Shown: piece after piece, positions 52,049-62,156 of the stretch
How positions within the stretch are numbered: the first letter of the stretch is position 1
Layout: each line of letters opens with the position of its first letter
Assembly (NCBI GenBank): GCA_035945115.1
Contig: DASZAN010000116.1
Coordinates: 6,025 to 70,024, forward strand
Source of the DNA: DAHUYF01 sp035945115
GTDB lineage: Bacteria > Pseudomonadota > Alphaproteobacteria > ATCC43930 > CGMCC-115725
Length of the DNA stretch: 64,000 nt
Direction of reading: 5' to 3'
Notes under the pieces: generated by a model
The model's database searches: none
What the model saw: the letters and a program-made list of their open reading frames with translations, nothing else
What the model was told of the DNA's origin: nothing
Made by a program: the position numbers and the translations under genes

Positions 52049-52978
52049 ATGACCTTTCAGGACGTCCTGCTGCAGCAGATCATCAATGGTGTAAGCCTGG
52101 GAGCGATGTATGCGCTCCTCGCCCTCGGCTTCACCATGGTCTACGGCATTATCGAGCTCATCAACTTCGCCCATTTCAACATCTTCATGGTGGGCTCGTT
52201 TTTCGCCCTGTGGGTGATGCAGGCGATGGGGATCGTCGGGCAAAGCACGATCCTCTGGGGCTTTCCGCTCGTGGGCGTGCTCTTGATCGCCCTCGTCGTC
52301 ACCATGCTGGGAACGGGAATTTTGGGCGTCGCCATCGAGCGCCTGGCGCTCAGGCCGCTCCGCGGCGTCTCCGGCACGGCGCCGATGATCACCACCATCG
52401 GCCTCTCCTACATTCTCTTCAACCTGATCCTCTTGAACGTCGGCGCCGATTCCAAAAACTACTCGAACCCGCTGCCGCAGCTACGCTGGGAGATTGGCGG
52501 CGCCACCTTGCGATTGCGCGAGCTCATGCTCTGGTCGATCGCACTCATCCTCATGGTCGGGCTCCACTACTTCGTCCGCCGCACCAAGATGGGCAAGGCC
52601 ATGCAGGCGACGGCCCAGGACCAGGAGGCCGCGCGCATGATGGGCGTCGACGTCGACCGCGTGGTGGTGATCACCTTCTTCTTGGGCTCCGCGCTCGCGG
52701 GCGCGGCGGGCCTCATCTTCGGCCTTTATTACAACTACACGAGCTTCATCATCGGCTATAGCGCGGGACTTCGCGCCTTCACCGCCGCCGTGCTGGGCGG
52801 CATCGGCAACATTCCCGGCGCCATGCTGGGCGGCATCTTAATCGGCCTCATCGAATCCTTGGGCGGTCAGTACGTAGCGGTGCGTTGGACCGACGTCATC
52901 ATCTTCTCGATCCTGGTGCTGGTCCTGGTGTTCCGTCCGAGCGGTCTCTTGGGCGCAGCGGCGCCCAGCAAATCGTGA
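52049..52978 (+). CDS. LivH-type ABC permease
   Basis: This 309-residue inner-membrane permease has about eight hydrophobic segments. Family signatures are GVSLGAMYALLALGFTMVYGI at the N-terminus and GAAGLIFGLYYNYTSF followed by RAFTAAVLGGIGNIPGAMLGG, the LivH EAA-like coupling region. It forms a heterodimer with the LivM half of the next gene. It begins 45 nt after repeat copy C, and the LivM-LivG gene starts 10 nt after its stop. Confidence 0.94.
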   Translation: MTFQDVLLQQIINGVSLGAMYALLALGFTMVYGIIELINFAHFNIFMVGSFFALWVMQAMGIVGQSTILWGFPLVGVLLIALVVTMLGTGILGVAIERLALRPLRGVSGTAPMITTIGLSYILFNLILLNVGADSKNYSNPLPQLRWEIGGATLRLRELMLWSIALILMVGLHYFVRRTKMGKAMQATAQDQEAARMMGVDVDRVVVITFFLGSALAGAAGLIFGLYYNYTSFIIGYSAGLRAFTAAVLGGIGNIPGAMLGGILIGLIESLGGQYVAVRWTDVIIFSILVLVLVFRPSGLLGAAAPSKS

Positions 52979-54972
52979 GCGCGCACGCATGAGCCTGCCG
53001 CCTGTCGCCCGGCCACAACGCAACGGCGTCTCCGCCTTCTGGGAAAAAGTGCTGAGTGAGAAGTGGCAGGCAAGGGTCGCCGTCACCCTCATCATCCTGG
53101 CGGCGCTCTTTCCGATCATCGACAACAATGAGGGCGACATCGACGCCGCCGCCAACGCCACTGCCTTTGCCATGCTGGCACTCGGCCTCAACATCGTCGT
53201 GGGCTTCGCCGGGCTCCTCGATCTCGGCTACGCCGCCTTCTTCGCCATCGGCGCCTATACCTGCGGCATTCTCGCCTCGTATCAGGTACAGCCGGACTGG
53301 AGCAGCTTCTGGGAGCCGTTCCAGTGGCTGGGCCTGGTGGAGCACCTCCATACGACGACAGCCGACAAGGTGCATTTCACCGTCTCGTTCTGGCTGGTGA
53401 TGCCGCTCGCGGCGCTCGTCGCTGCATTCTTCGGCGTGCTGTTCGGCGCGCCCACCTTGCGCCTCAAGGGCGACTATCTCGCCATCGTCACCTTGGGCTT
53501 CGGCGAGATCGTGCCGATCGTCGCCCGCAACACGCCTTATCTCACCAACGGTGCGCAGGGGCTCAACGGCGTCAACACGCCGAAGCTCTTCGGCTACAGC
53601 TTCGGCGTGATGTCGACACCCTATTATTACGTCGGCCTCATCATGATCGTGCTGCTGATCTTCGCCAGCATGCGCCTCAAGGATTCGCGCATCGGCCGCG
53701 CCTGGATGGCGATCCGCGAGGACGAAATCGCCGCCGAAGCCATGGGCGTCAACCGCACGCGCTTGAAGCTTCTCGCCTTCGCCATCGGCGCCGGCTTCGC
53801 CGGCGCCACCGGCACCTTCTACGTGGCGAAGCTGCAGACCGCGACGCCCGAGATGTTCATGTTCCCGGTATCGGTGATGCTGCTGGTGATGATCGTGCTG
53901 GGCGGCATGGGGAGCGTCGCCGGCGTCGTCGTCGGCGCCGTCTTCCTGCAGCTACTGCAATCCTGGTTCCTGCAGGACCTGACGCAAGGCGTGCATTGGC
54001 TCGGCCAGGTCACCGGCATCGCCTTCTTCGAGCGCATCGACCTCGTGCAGTCGATCGAGCTCATCTTCGGCATCGTTCTCGTCATCATGATGCTTTACCG
54101 CCGCGAGGGCATCATCCCCGCCCGCCGCGCGGTGACGGCGCTGACGGTCGCGGAGCAAGCGGCGATGCCGACGCGTGGCGCCGACATCAAGGGCCCGGAA
54201 AAGCTCCATCATCGCGCCGTCGATCTGGCGAAGCCGCTCCTCGAGGTGCGCGGCTTGCGCAAATCCTTCGGCGGCATCCAAGCGGTACGCGGCCTCGACC
54301 TCACGGTGATGCCCGGCAGCATCGTCGCGGTGATCGGCCCCAACGGCTCGGGCAAGACCACCTTCTTCAATCTGGTGACGGGGTTGATCGAGCCCTCCGG
54401 CGGCCAGGTGGTGCTCGCCGGCGAGAACATCACCGGCCTCAAGCCCGACGCCATAGTCGCGCGCGGTGCGGCGCGCACCTTCCAGAACCTCCGCCTCTTC
54501 GCCAACATGACCTTGCTCGAGAATGTCTTGGTCGGCGCCCATGCGCGCACCCATGCCGGCGCCTTGGGCGCGGTCATCCGCCCGCCGCGCGTCCGGCGCG
54601 AGGAGCATGAGGCGCGCGAGGGCGTGCTCGGCATCCTCGGCATTTTCGGCAATCGATTGATGCCGCGGATTCAGCATCTGGCGCGCACCCTCTCCTACGC
54701 CAACCGTCGCCGCCTTGAGATTGCCCGCGCACTCATGACGGAGCCCGTTCTGCTCCTCTTGGACGAGCCCACGGCCGGGATGAATCCGACGGAGACGCTC
54801 GAATTGACCGAGCAGATCCGCGGGCTGCGCGACCGCGGCCTCACGATCCTCTTGATCGAGCACAAGCTCAATGTCGTCAACGAGATCGCCGACAAGGTGA
54901 TCGTCCTCGACCATGGCGAGAAGATCGCCGAGGGAACGCCGGAAGAAGTTCACCGCAACAAGGAAGTGCTCA

Positions 54973-55722
<750 letters not shown>

Positions 55723-55738
55723 CACTTCATCGCGAGAA

Positions 55739-55785
55739 GCGTCCTCTCCGGAGCTTGTCGCAGGGCTGAGCGTGTCGAAGGACGC
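55739..55785. repeat. Half-size PEPVEG-type repeat, copy D
   Basis: GCGTCC...GGACGC arms with an internal GAGCTTGTCGCAGGGCTGAGC segment form a 47-bp copy after livF. It lies between the convergent livF and 55803 genes and may help end transcription. Confidence 0.6.
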
Positions 55786-55802
55786 ACGAACCGCCCTGCA
55801 GC

Positions 55803-56324
55803 TCACCTGCTCTTCGACAGCGCAATCAGGTGATTGATTGCATCCGCCAGCCGCTGCGCATCCGCCGCCTTGCGAAGCGCGCACGGCAACGTCGCCGTCT
55901 GGTAGTTGAAATCGGGATTGGCTTGGCCGCCGACGCTGGCCGCCGCCGTGACCGCTTGGGCCAAGCGCAGCTCGACGACATAGGGATATCCCTGCGCCTC
56001 GCTGCTGCGGGTCAGGCGTGCCTGTTCCATGATCGCGATGGGCACCTCGGCGCGGCGATCGACCTTGACGCGCCCCGTCGACCGCGTCTCCCAGACGAGG
56101 TGGTCGCCCTGAAGACGCCAGCTCTGCTTATGGCGCGGTTCGACATAGCAGCGGCCGAGGCCTGTCAGCACCTCGCGCGTGGTCGCCTTCCAGCTCGCGT
56201 CTTGCGCCGATGCGTGAGAAAGCGAGCCCGCGAGCGCAAGCACTGACGCCGCGGCACAGATAGGGAGCCGGAGCCAACCAATTCGGGTAGAACCTTTCGG
56301 CGATGTAATGAGCGCCTCAGCCAT
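55803..56324 (-). CDS. Hypothetical secreted protein
   Basis: This 173-residue protein has a signal peptide (hydrophobic run PICAAASVLALAGSLSHASA, cleavage about residue 41). The mature domain has two Cys (GRCYVEPRHKQSW and ATLPCALRKA) likely forming a disulphide, and Arg/Gln-rich strands. I do not recognise the family. Local codon use matches the genome. It is divergent from the small lipoprotein at 56364. Confidence 0.65.
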   Translation of the reverse strand: MAEALITSPKGSTRIGWLRLPICAAASVLALAGSLSHASAQDASWKATTREVLTGLGRCYVEPRHKQSWRLQGDHLVWETRSTGRVKVDRRAEVPIAIMEQARLTRSSEAQGYPYVVELRLAQAVTAAASVGGQANPDFNYQTATLPCALRKAADAQRLADAINHLIALSKSR

Positions 56325-56363
56325 CCTCGCTTTATAGTGCCGCCTCGAGCATCACGAGAGCAA

Positions 56364-56507
56364 ATGGTGCGGGCGAAGCTGATCTTGATCGTTCTTGCGT
56401 TGAGTACGCTCGCTGCTTGCTATGACGGCCCCAATCTCCGGGATTGTTCGGAATGGCGTACCCGCTCGATTGCCGGCTGCTATGACGGTCAGGGCGGCGT
56501 CAATTGA
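56364..56507 (+). CDS. Small lipoprotein, 47 residues
   Basis: ATG 56364 opens MVRAKLILIVLALSTLAAC, a compact signal peptide ending in a lipobox (LAAC, Cys at 19). The mature peptide has only 28 residues, with two more Cys and the repeated pattern CYDG at residues 19-22 and 39-42. It ends 13 nt before the ATG of another lipoprotein gene, suggesting an operon. No family is recognised; it is too short for many gene callers. Confidence 0.6.
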   Translation: MVRAKLILIVLALSTLAACYDGPNLRDCSEWRTRSIAGCYDGQGGVN

Positions 56508-56520
56508 GGAGGCCTCGACC

Positions 56521-57003
56521 ATGAGCCATCTTCGTCGCCTCACGCTCGCACTTCTCCTTGGCCTTGCCGCCTGCACCGGCCCTTCGGGAACGCCCTTCCC
56601 CGAGGTGGCGGCCAGCCTGCCGCCGTTGGCGGCGGAGCGTGGCCGCATCTACTTCTATCGCGACTACGAGCCTTACGAGAGCCTGTCGCGCCCGCCGCTT
56701 TATCTCAACGGGCAGGAAGTCGGCGCCTCCATTCCAGGCGGCGTCTTCTATCGCGACGTCCCGCCCGGCACTTACGAGATCAAGGTTTTATCGCTGGGCC
56801 TCTTTCCCAATCAGTTCAAGACCGTGGTCGTGCGGCCGGGTGACATCTACTACGCCAAAATCGAATCGCTGCGCTCGTGGCAGGGCGGCGACAACGGCGA
56901 TCTCAGCTCCTTCGTCACCGATACCTTCGTCGTCGTGGTGATCGATCCCAATCAGGCGCGGCGCGAGCTCGACCTGATGCGCTATGTCCAGGCCGAGCAA
57001 TAA
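56521..57003 (+). CDS. DUF2846-type lipoprotein
   Basis: This 160-residue outer- or inner-membrane lipoprotein has the lipobox LAAC (LALLLGLAAC, Cys near residue 18). The mature domain reads GRIYFYRDYEPYESLSRPPL, then LYLNGQEVGASIPGG, followed by FYRDVPPGTYEIKVLSLG, matching DUF2846, a small beta-sandwich of unknown role. GAGG precedes the ATG. It follows the 47-residue lipoprotein gene by 13 nt. Confidence 0.83.
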   Translation: MSHLRRLTLALLLGLAACTGPSGTPFPEVAASLPPLAAERGRIYFYRDYEPYESLSRPPLYLNGQEVGASIPGGVFYRDVPPGTYEIKVLSLGLFPNQFKTVVVRPGDIYYAKIESLRSWQGGDNGDLSSFVTDTFVVVVIDPNQARRELDLMRYVQAEQ

Positions 57004-57159
57004 CAGCGGCAAAGTGCGCGTCATCTCGCCACTGCAATGATCCGTCTTTAGAGCGAGGACTCACCTACCCGTATCCCTTGCAATGGGGTGCGATTAAGCA
57101 ATTAGCAACGGGACACGCATAGCGTCGCTTGCATTCTGCCCTTTGTTTGCGAGGATGCC

Positions 57160-58191
57160 GTGCAAGCCCCCAAATGGTTCAGCGTCTTGTTGGCTGCTGC
57201 CGTGGTGCCGTCCATCGCTTACGGCGCCGAGACGTTGTCGCTCGAACGCATGAAGGCGCTCTATCAGCGCCCGAAGTCGATACCGTTTCCCGCCGACAAT
57301 CCCTTTAGCGCGGAGAAAGCGGCGCTCGGCGAGATGCTGTTCTTCGATCCACGCCTCTCCGGTGCCAACTACATCTCCTGCGCCAGCTGCCACAATCCGG
57401 CACTGTCGTGGGGCGATGGCCTGCCGCGCGGCATCGGTCACGGCATGACCGTGCTTGGACGTCGCACGCCCACCGTGCTCAATGCGGCGTGGGCGGACCT
57501 CCTGATGTGGGACGGCCGCATGCCCAATCTCGAGGCGCAAGCGTTGGGTCCGATGTCGGCGCCCGTCGAAATGAATCAGGAGTTGGCGAAGCTGCCGGCA
57601 AAGCTGAGCGCCATCGCCGGCTATCGCGAGCGCTTTGCCGCGGTATTCCCCTACGAAGAGATCACCGTTGCCAACGCGGCAAAGGCGATCGCCACCTACG
57701 AGCGCACTGTCGTCTCCGGCACCGCGCCCTTCGACCGCTGGATCGCCGGTGACGAGAAGGCCATCTCCGAATCGGCCAAGCGCGGCTTTGTGGTGTTCAA
57801 CACCAAAGGCAATTGCCAGGCCTGCCATTCCGGCTGGAACTTCACCGACAACAGCTTCCGCGACATCGGTCTGCCGGATGCAGATATCGGCCGCGGCAAG
57901 ATCCTCGACCTGCCGAGCATGCAGCACGCCTTCAAGACGCCGACCTTGCGCGATGTCGAGCGGCGCGCGCCCTACATGCATGACGGCTCGGTGCCGACGC
58001 TGATGGCGGTGGTCGAGCATTACGATCACGGCTTCGTGCAGCGGCCGAGCCTCTCAGAGGAGGTGAAGTCGCTCCATCTCACGGCGGAGGAAAAGACCGA
58101 CCTCGCCGATTTCATGATGACGCTGACCGGCGAGAACCCGCCCGTCCACGTGCCCGTGCTCTTTGCCGGACCGCAGACGGCGCAGCGCTGA
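57160..58191 (+). CDS. Di-heme cytochrome c peroxidase (CCP/MauG family)
   Basis: This 343-residue periplasmic enzyme reduces hydrogen peroxide using electrons from small redox proteins. The signal peptide ends YGAETL (about residue 22). Two heme c sites are present: CASCH at 74-78 and CQACH at 219-223. MSAPVEMNQE near 132-141 and the C-terminal KTPTLRDVERRAPYMHDGS are typical of the bacterial CCP family. GTG 57160 follows GAGG at a good distance. The next gene encodes a cupredoxin, a plausible electron donor. Confidence 0.93.
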   Translation: MQAPKWFSVLLAAAVVPSIAYGAETLSLERMKALYQRPKSIPFPADNPFSAEKAALGEMLFFDPRLSGANYISCASCHNPALSWGDGLPRGIGHGMTVLGRRTPTVLNAAWADLLMWDGRMPNLEAQALGPMSAPVEMNQELAKLPAKLSAIAGYRERFAAVFPYEEITVANAAKAIATYERTVVSGTAPFDRWIAGDEKAISESAKRGFVVFNTKGNCQACHSGWNFTDNSFRDIGLPDADIGRGKILDLPSMQHAFKTPTLRDVERRAPYMHDGSVPTLMAVVEHYDHGFVQRPSLSEEVKSLHLTAEEKTDLADFMMTLTGENPPVHVPVLFAGPQTAQR

Positions 58192-58213
58192 TCCATCCAA
58201 GAGGGGAACCGTC

Positions 58214-58540
58214 ATGGCGAGAGTAGCGGCTTTGGTCTCGATGGCACTGGCGACGGCGCTTACCGCCGCCATCGCCCGCGCGGAAGGCACGACCGTCTAC
58301 CAGGAAGACAAGAAGTTCTCGGAACCCGAGGTTACGATCAAAGCCGGCCAGTCGGTGGTCTTCGCCAACAAGGATCCGTTCACGCACAACGTCTACTCGA
58401 AAACGCCGGGCATGTCCTTCGACTTGAGAACGCAGAAGTCCGGCGAGTCGAGCGAGGTGAAGTTCGATCATGCCGGCGAGTCCGAGGTGCAGTGCGCAAT
58501 CCATCCGCAAATGAAGATGAAGATCAAAGTCACGGACTAG
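58214..58540 (+). CDS. Small blue-copper (cupredoxin, amicyanin/plastocyanin-like) protein
   Basis: This 108-residue periplasmic protein has a signal peptide ending ARAEG (about residue 24). Type-1 copper ligands are in place: His58 (FTHNVY), Cys94, His97 and a Met at 100 or 102 (CAIHPQMKM). The fold reads like pseudoazurin/plastocyanin. It follows the di-heme peroxidase by 22 nt and probably hands it electrons. GAGGGGAACC precedes the ATG. Confidence 0.9.
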   Translation: MARVAALVSMALATALTAAIARAEGTTVYQEDKKFSEPEVTIKAGQSVVFANKDPFTHNVYSKTPGMSFDLRTQKSGESSEVKFDHAGESEVQCAIHPQMKMKIKVTD

Positions 58541-58570
58541 TCGCGAGCCTCGTTGGCTCTGTTCGAGGGG

Positions 58571-59557
58571 ATGTTACACATGAAAATCCGCTCCACCGGC
58601 GTCATCGCGACCATGACGAAGCTCGCGGGCGGCGACACGAACGTCTACGTGCCGGCGGTCAACCGCTCGGACGAGGTGGGCGAGATCGCCGAGGCGGTGG
58701 AAGTCTTCAAACGCAGCCTGATCGAGACCGCACGCCTCAGCACGCTCCAGGCAGCACGCGAGCCGCGAGGAGCGCGCCAGGCAGATCGACGCTTGCACCG
58801 CCGCTTTCGATTCCAGCATTTCGACGTTCATCGACACCGTCGTGGGCGCGGCGAACCGCATGGAGGGGATGGCGCGCAAGATGGCTCGGCCACCGATCAC
58901 GCTAGCGACCGCGCGAGCGGCGCCGCGCATGCCGCGGAGGAGACCGCGGGCCACGTCAACGGCGTCGCCGCCGCCACCGAGGAGCTTTCGGCCGCGGCCG
59001 CGGAAATCGGTCAGCAGATGTCGTCCTCGACCCGGGTCGTCGAAGACGCGGCGCGAGAAGCGACGGCCGCCGATACGCGCGTCCAGGCGCTCGCGGATAT
59101 GGCGCAGCAGATCGGCCAAGTGGTCCAGCTCATCGATCAGATCGCCGGCCAGACCAACCTGCTGGCGCTCAACGCCACCATCGAGGCGGCACGCGCCGGC
59201 GAGGCGGGCAAGGGCTTTGCCGTGGTCGCCTCGGAGGTGAAGGGCCTGGCCAATCAGACGGCAGGCGCCACCGAGGAAATCCGCTCGCAAATCGCTCGCG
59301 TCAACGAAATCGCCGCGACGGTCGCTGCCGCGATCGAGGAACAAGGCACCGTCTCGCGCGAGATCGCGCAAAACGCGCAGCAAGCGGCACAGGCGACGAC
59401 GAGCGTCTCCACCAATATTGCCGAGACCAAACAGATGACCGGCGACGTCACCACCGCCGCCGCCGAAGTGGTCGAGGCCGCGGGCGCGCTCACACAGCAA
59501 TCGCTCCGCCTCAAAGCAGAGGTGGAGACCTTCCTGCGCCAGGTGCGGGCGGCGTAG
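58571..59557 (+). pseudogene. Truncated methyl-accepting chemotaxis protein with compensating frameshifts
   Basis: The frame opens in the middle of a HAMP domain (KLAGGDTNVYVPAVNRSDEV) and lacks the periplasmic sensor and membrane helices of a receptor. The signalling hairpin is clear (IDQIAGQTNLLALNATIEAARAGE, then GKGFAVVASEVKGLANQTA). Between nt about 58763 and 58888 the coding frame is shifted: another frame reads REERARQIDA, then STFIDTVVGAANRMEGM. An extra base near 58763 and a missing base near 58888 restore it. It is probably a decaying fragment, or a region with sequencing errors at a gene start now lost. Confidence 0.7.
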
Positions 59558-59765
59558 AATCGATCAAAAAAGCTGGTTCGGTCGGATCGAAACCCGCCCT
59601 AGATTGCGAGCTGCCGGCCGGCCGTTTTCTGGCCAACAGCGGTGGCTCGAACCCGCCCGCAGCGACAAACACGACCCCGAACGCCAACCAGGATGAGATG
59701 CACAACACCGATACGGGCAATCCGGCGATCAGCAACAAACCGACGAGCAGCTACTGAGCTGATCG
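59558..59765. other. Intergenic region with no supported gene
   Basis: This 208-bp gap lies between the receptor remnant and the first PF04392 gene. A short polar reading (SGGSNPPAATNTTPNANQ) runs to a stop at 59758 but has no start and no family. A T-arm-like GGTTCGAGCC occurs on the minus strand near 59643 but no cloverleaf can be built. Nothing else is seen. Confidence 0.5.
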
Positions 59766-60749
59766 CTACTCGATCACCTCGTCGGCGCGGGCGAGGAGTG
59801 TTGGCGGGATGGTAATGCCGAGCGCGGCGGCGGCCTTGAGGTTGACGATGAGCTCGACCTTCGTTGCCTGCGGCACCGGCAGGTCGGCGGGTTTTTCGCC
59901 CTTCAAGATGCGGCCGGTGTAGAGGCCGGCCAAGCGATAGGAATCCGCAAGGTCGTTGCCGTAGCTCACGAGACCGCCGGCGGCGGCAAACTCGGGCCGG
60001 ATGTAGATTGCTGGCACCGCGTGGCGCGCCGCCAGCGCGGCCAGGTGCTCGTTCCGGCTGGTGAAGAAGGGGTCGGGGCTGATGACAAGGCCGCGGCCCG
60101 GCGAACGGCTGACCGCCACAAAGACGCCATCGAGCTCACCTTCCGTGCTGGCGTTCAGCTCCTCGAACTCGAGCCCCAGCGTGCGCGCCGCCGCACGCAC
60201 GCCGCGCGCGACATCCTCGGCGATCCTCGGAGTGGAGGGATTGAGGAGCAGCGCCATGTGATGCGCGGCGGGCAATAACTCGTGGAGAATTTCGAGCCCC
60301 TTCGGCGCCAACAACGAGGTCAATTGGGTGACGCCCGTGACATTGCCGCCGGGCCGGCTGAGGCTCGCGACCAAACCGAGCGCGACCGGGTCGCCGCCGG
60401 TTTCGAAGACGATCGGAATGGTCGCGGTCGCCGCCTTGGCCGCGAGCGCCGCGGGCGTGGTGGTTGCCGCGATGACGCTCACCTGACGCTGCACCAGATC
60501 GGCCGCCATCGCCGGCAGCCGCTCGTTTCGGCTCTCGGCCCAGCGGTATTCGATCGTCACGTTCTTGCCGTCGACATAGCCCGCTTCGGCGAGGCCGCGC
60601 TGAAACGCTTCGACAGGCCGCACAAAAAGCGGCGGCGAGTTGCTGTTGAGAAAGCCGACGACCGGCATCGCCGCCTGCTGTGCGCGCACGGCGACGGGCC
60701 TCGCCGCCACCGCGCCGCCGACCATGGCCATGAAGTCCCGCCGCTTCAT
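59766..60749 (-). CDS. PF04392-type ABC substrate-binding protein, copy 1
   Basis: This 327-residue periplasmic protein starts MKRRDFMAMVGGAVAARP, a twin-Arg-like or basic signal peptide ending VRAQQ (about residue 25). The mature domain (VVGFLNSNSPPLFVRPVEAF, NVTIEYRWAE, TIPIVFETGGDPVALGLVASL) matches the ABC_sub_bind family (tryptophan/tyrosine-like transporters). The end is NLKAAAALGITIPPTLL, then ADEVIE. It is the last of three tandem copies and has no permease nearby. Start 60749 is chosen at the basic-hydrophobic signal; a 12-codon extension is possible. Confidence 0.87.
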   Translation of the reverse strand: MKRRDFMAMVGGAVAARPVAVRAQQAAMPVVGFLNSNSPPLFVRPVEAFQRGLAEAGYVDGKNVTIEYRWAESRNERLPAMAADLVQRQVSVIAATTTPAALAAKAATATIPIVFETGGDPVALGLVASLSRPGGNVTGVTQLTSLLAPKGLEILHELLPAAHHMALLLNPSTPRIAEDVARGVRAAARTLGLEFEELNASTEGELDGVFVAVSRSPGRGLVISPDPFFTSRNEHLAALAARHAVPAIYIRPEFAAAGGLVSYGNDLADSYRLAGLYTGRILKGEKPADLPVPQATKVELIVNLKAAAALGITIPPTLLARADEVIE

Positions 60750-60777
60750 GTGTGGATGGCCCCCGTGATGCAAGAGG

Positions 60778-61743
60778 TCATTCAATCACCTCGTCGGCTT
60801 GGGCGAGGAGATTGGGCGAGATGTCGAGTCTGAGCGCTTTGGCCGTCTTGAGATTGAGCCTCAATGTGAACTCGCTTGCCTGTTCGACGGGTAGATCGGC
60901 CGGGCGCGCGCCTTTGAGAATGCGATCGGCATATGTGGCGGCGCGTCGACCGAGAGCGGTGAAATCCGCCGAGTACGACATCAGCAAGCCCGTCCGTACC
61001 CATTCGGCGTCTCCGGCGATCGCCGGCAGCCGATGCTCGGCGGCAAAGACGCTAAGCCGCGGCGTGAGCCTGTTGATGGATGCGTCATCGGTGATGACGA
61101 GCCCGTCCACCCCTGCGCTCGAGATTGCGGCAAGGCTCGCGTCGATATCGTCCGCCAACACGTGAAATGCGGCAATCTCGAGACCGAGACCGGCGGCCAC
61201 CTGTCGTACCTGTTCAACCTCGGCGACGATGACGGGATTGTCAGGGTTCCACAGCACGCCAACCCGGCGCAGCGAAGGCACTGCCTCCTTCAACAACGCC
61301 AGCCACTTCCGACTGTATTCGCCTGATAGCACCGATAAACCGGTGAGATTGCCGTTTGGCCTCGCAAGGCTCGCCACCAGGCCAGCGCCGACCGGATCGC
61401 CGCTTTGAAAGACGATCGGCACTGTCGTCGTCAGTCGCTTGGCGATGAGCGCGGTTTGCGTGCCCGCCGCGTAAAGGACATCGACATGCTGTGCGAGGAT
61501 GTCGGCGACGAGCGCGGGCAAGCGATCCGCCGCACCCTCGGCGAATCGCTCCTCGATGATCAGATTCTGACCCTCGACATAGCCCTTCTCAGCCAATCCA
61601 CGACGGAACCCGACGACGGGACCGCCGGTCCCTGTGGAGTTCGAGACAACGCCGACCCGCGCCGGCTTCGTTGGTGCTTGTGCGTGTGCCCGAGCCGCGG
61701 CTACCGCCACGGCGCAAGCCGCAATGAACGCGCGCCTCCTCAT
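60778..61743 (-). CDS. PF04392-type ABC substrate-binding protein, copy 2
   Basis: This 321-residue paralogue of the preceding gene has a signal peptide MRRRAFIAACAVAVAAARAH. The mature domain has FRRGLAEKGYVEGQNLIIEE, TVPIVFQSGDPVGAGLVASL, and the C-terminal KTAKALRLDISPNLLAQADE. Its end is 28 nt from the copy-1 start, so the two are probably co-transcribed. No permease or ATPase genes are present in the window; these proteins may feed a distant transporter or act as sensors. Confidence 0.87.
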   Translation of the reverse strand: MRRRAFIAACAVAVAAARAHAQAPTKPARVGVVSNSTGTGGPVVGFRRGLAEKGYVEGQNLIIEERFAEGAADRLPALVADILAQHVDVLYAAGTQTALIAKRLTTTVPIVFQSGDPVGAGLVASLARPNGNLTGLSVLSGEYSRKWLALLKEAVPSLRRVGVLWNPDNPVIVAEVEQVRQVAAGLGLEIAAFHVLADDIDASLAAISSAGVDGLVITDDASINRLTPRLSVFAAEHRLPAIAGDAEWVRTGLLMSYSADFTALGRRAATYADRILKGARPADLPVEQASEFTLRLNLKTAKALRLDISPNLLAQADEVIE

Positions 61744-61875
61744 TCAATCACCTAGGCTGCGCGGGCGAGCAGCGTGAGTGGGGTGGTGAGGCCAAGCGCC
61801 TTCGCGGTCATGCGCAATCAGCGGGTGGATCACTGGCACAAGGCCCAGAATTGCGACGAACGCTCGCCGCTTCAT
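61744..61875 (-). pseudogene. PF04392-type binding protein, copy 3, collapsed to its two ends
   Basis: ATG 61875 begins MKRRAFVAILGLVPVIHPLI, a clear copy of the family signal peptide. After about 22 codons another frame reads TAKALGLTTPLTLLARA, the family C-terminus, stopping at TAG one position before the usual ADEVIE and then reading VIE. The middle 270 or so codons are missing. It directly precedes copy 2. This shows a tandem array that has lost one member by internal deletion. Confidence 0.75.
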
Positions 61876-61986
61876 TTGTCCCCCTTGCCGCCGACTATGG
61901 CCGGGCCTCGCTGCGCTAAATTCTGAGTACTCTACCAAGCCCTTGAGGCGGCCGGTGTGCCAAACCTCACAGGCTTGGCGGCGCTG

Positions 61987-62035
61987 CCCCCCTCCCTACC
62001 CTCCCCCTCAAGGGGGGAGGGGTGCCGGGCGTGCG
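61987..62035. repeat. CTCCCC-type palindromic repeat
   Basis: CCCCCTCCCTACCCTCCCC...CAAGGGGGGAGGGG is a partial copy of the dispersed CTCTCCCC family, located between the collapsed binding-protein gene and the DUF3568 lipoprotein gene. Confidence 0.6.
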
Positions 62036-62156
62036 GAGGAGGGGTACGGAAGGCTTCGCGGATCAGCCACAAAAAAGCCCCATCATCCGTCATGCAAGCA
62101 TTCATGTTTGGTTTACGAACGGTTTCTTACCGTTGGACTGTCGTTCCACGGGCTGG

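Noticed and set aside
59590..59660. tRNA-like T-arm (GGTTCGAGCC) on the minus strand
   Set aside because: No acceptor stem, anticodon arm or D-arm can be built around it.
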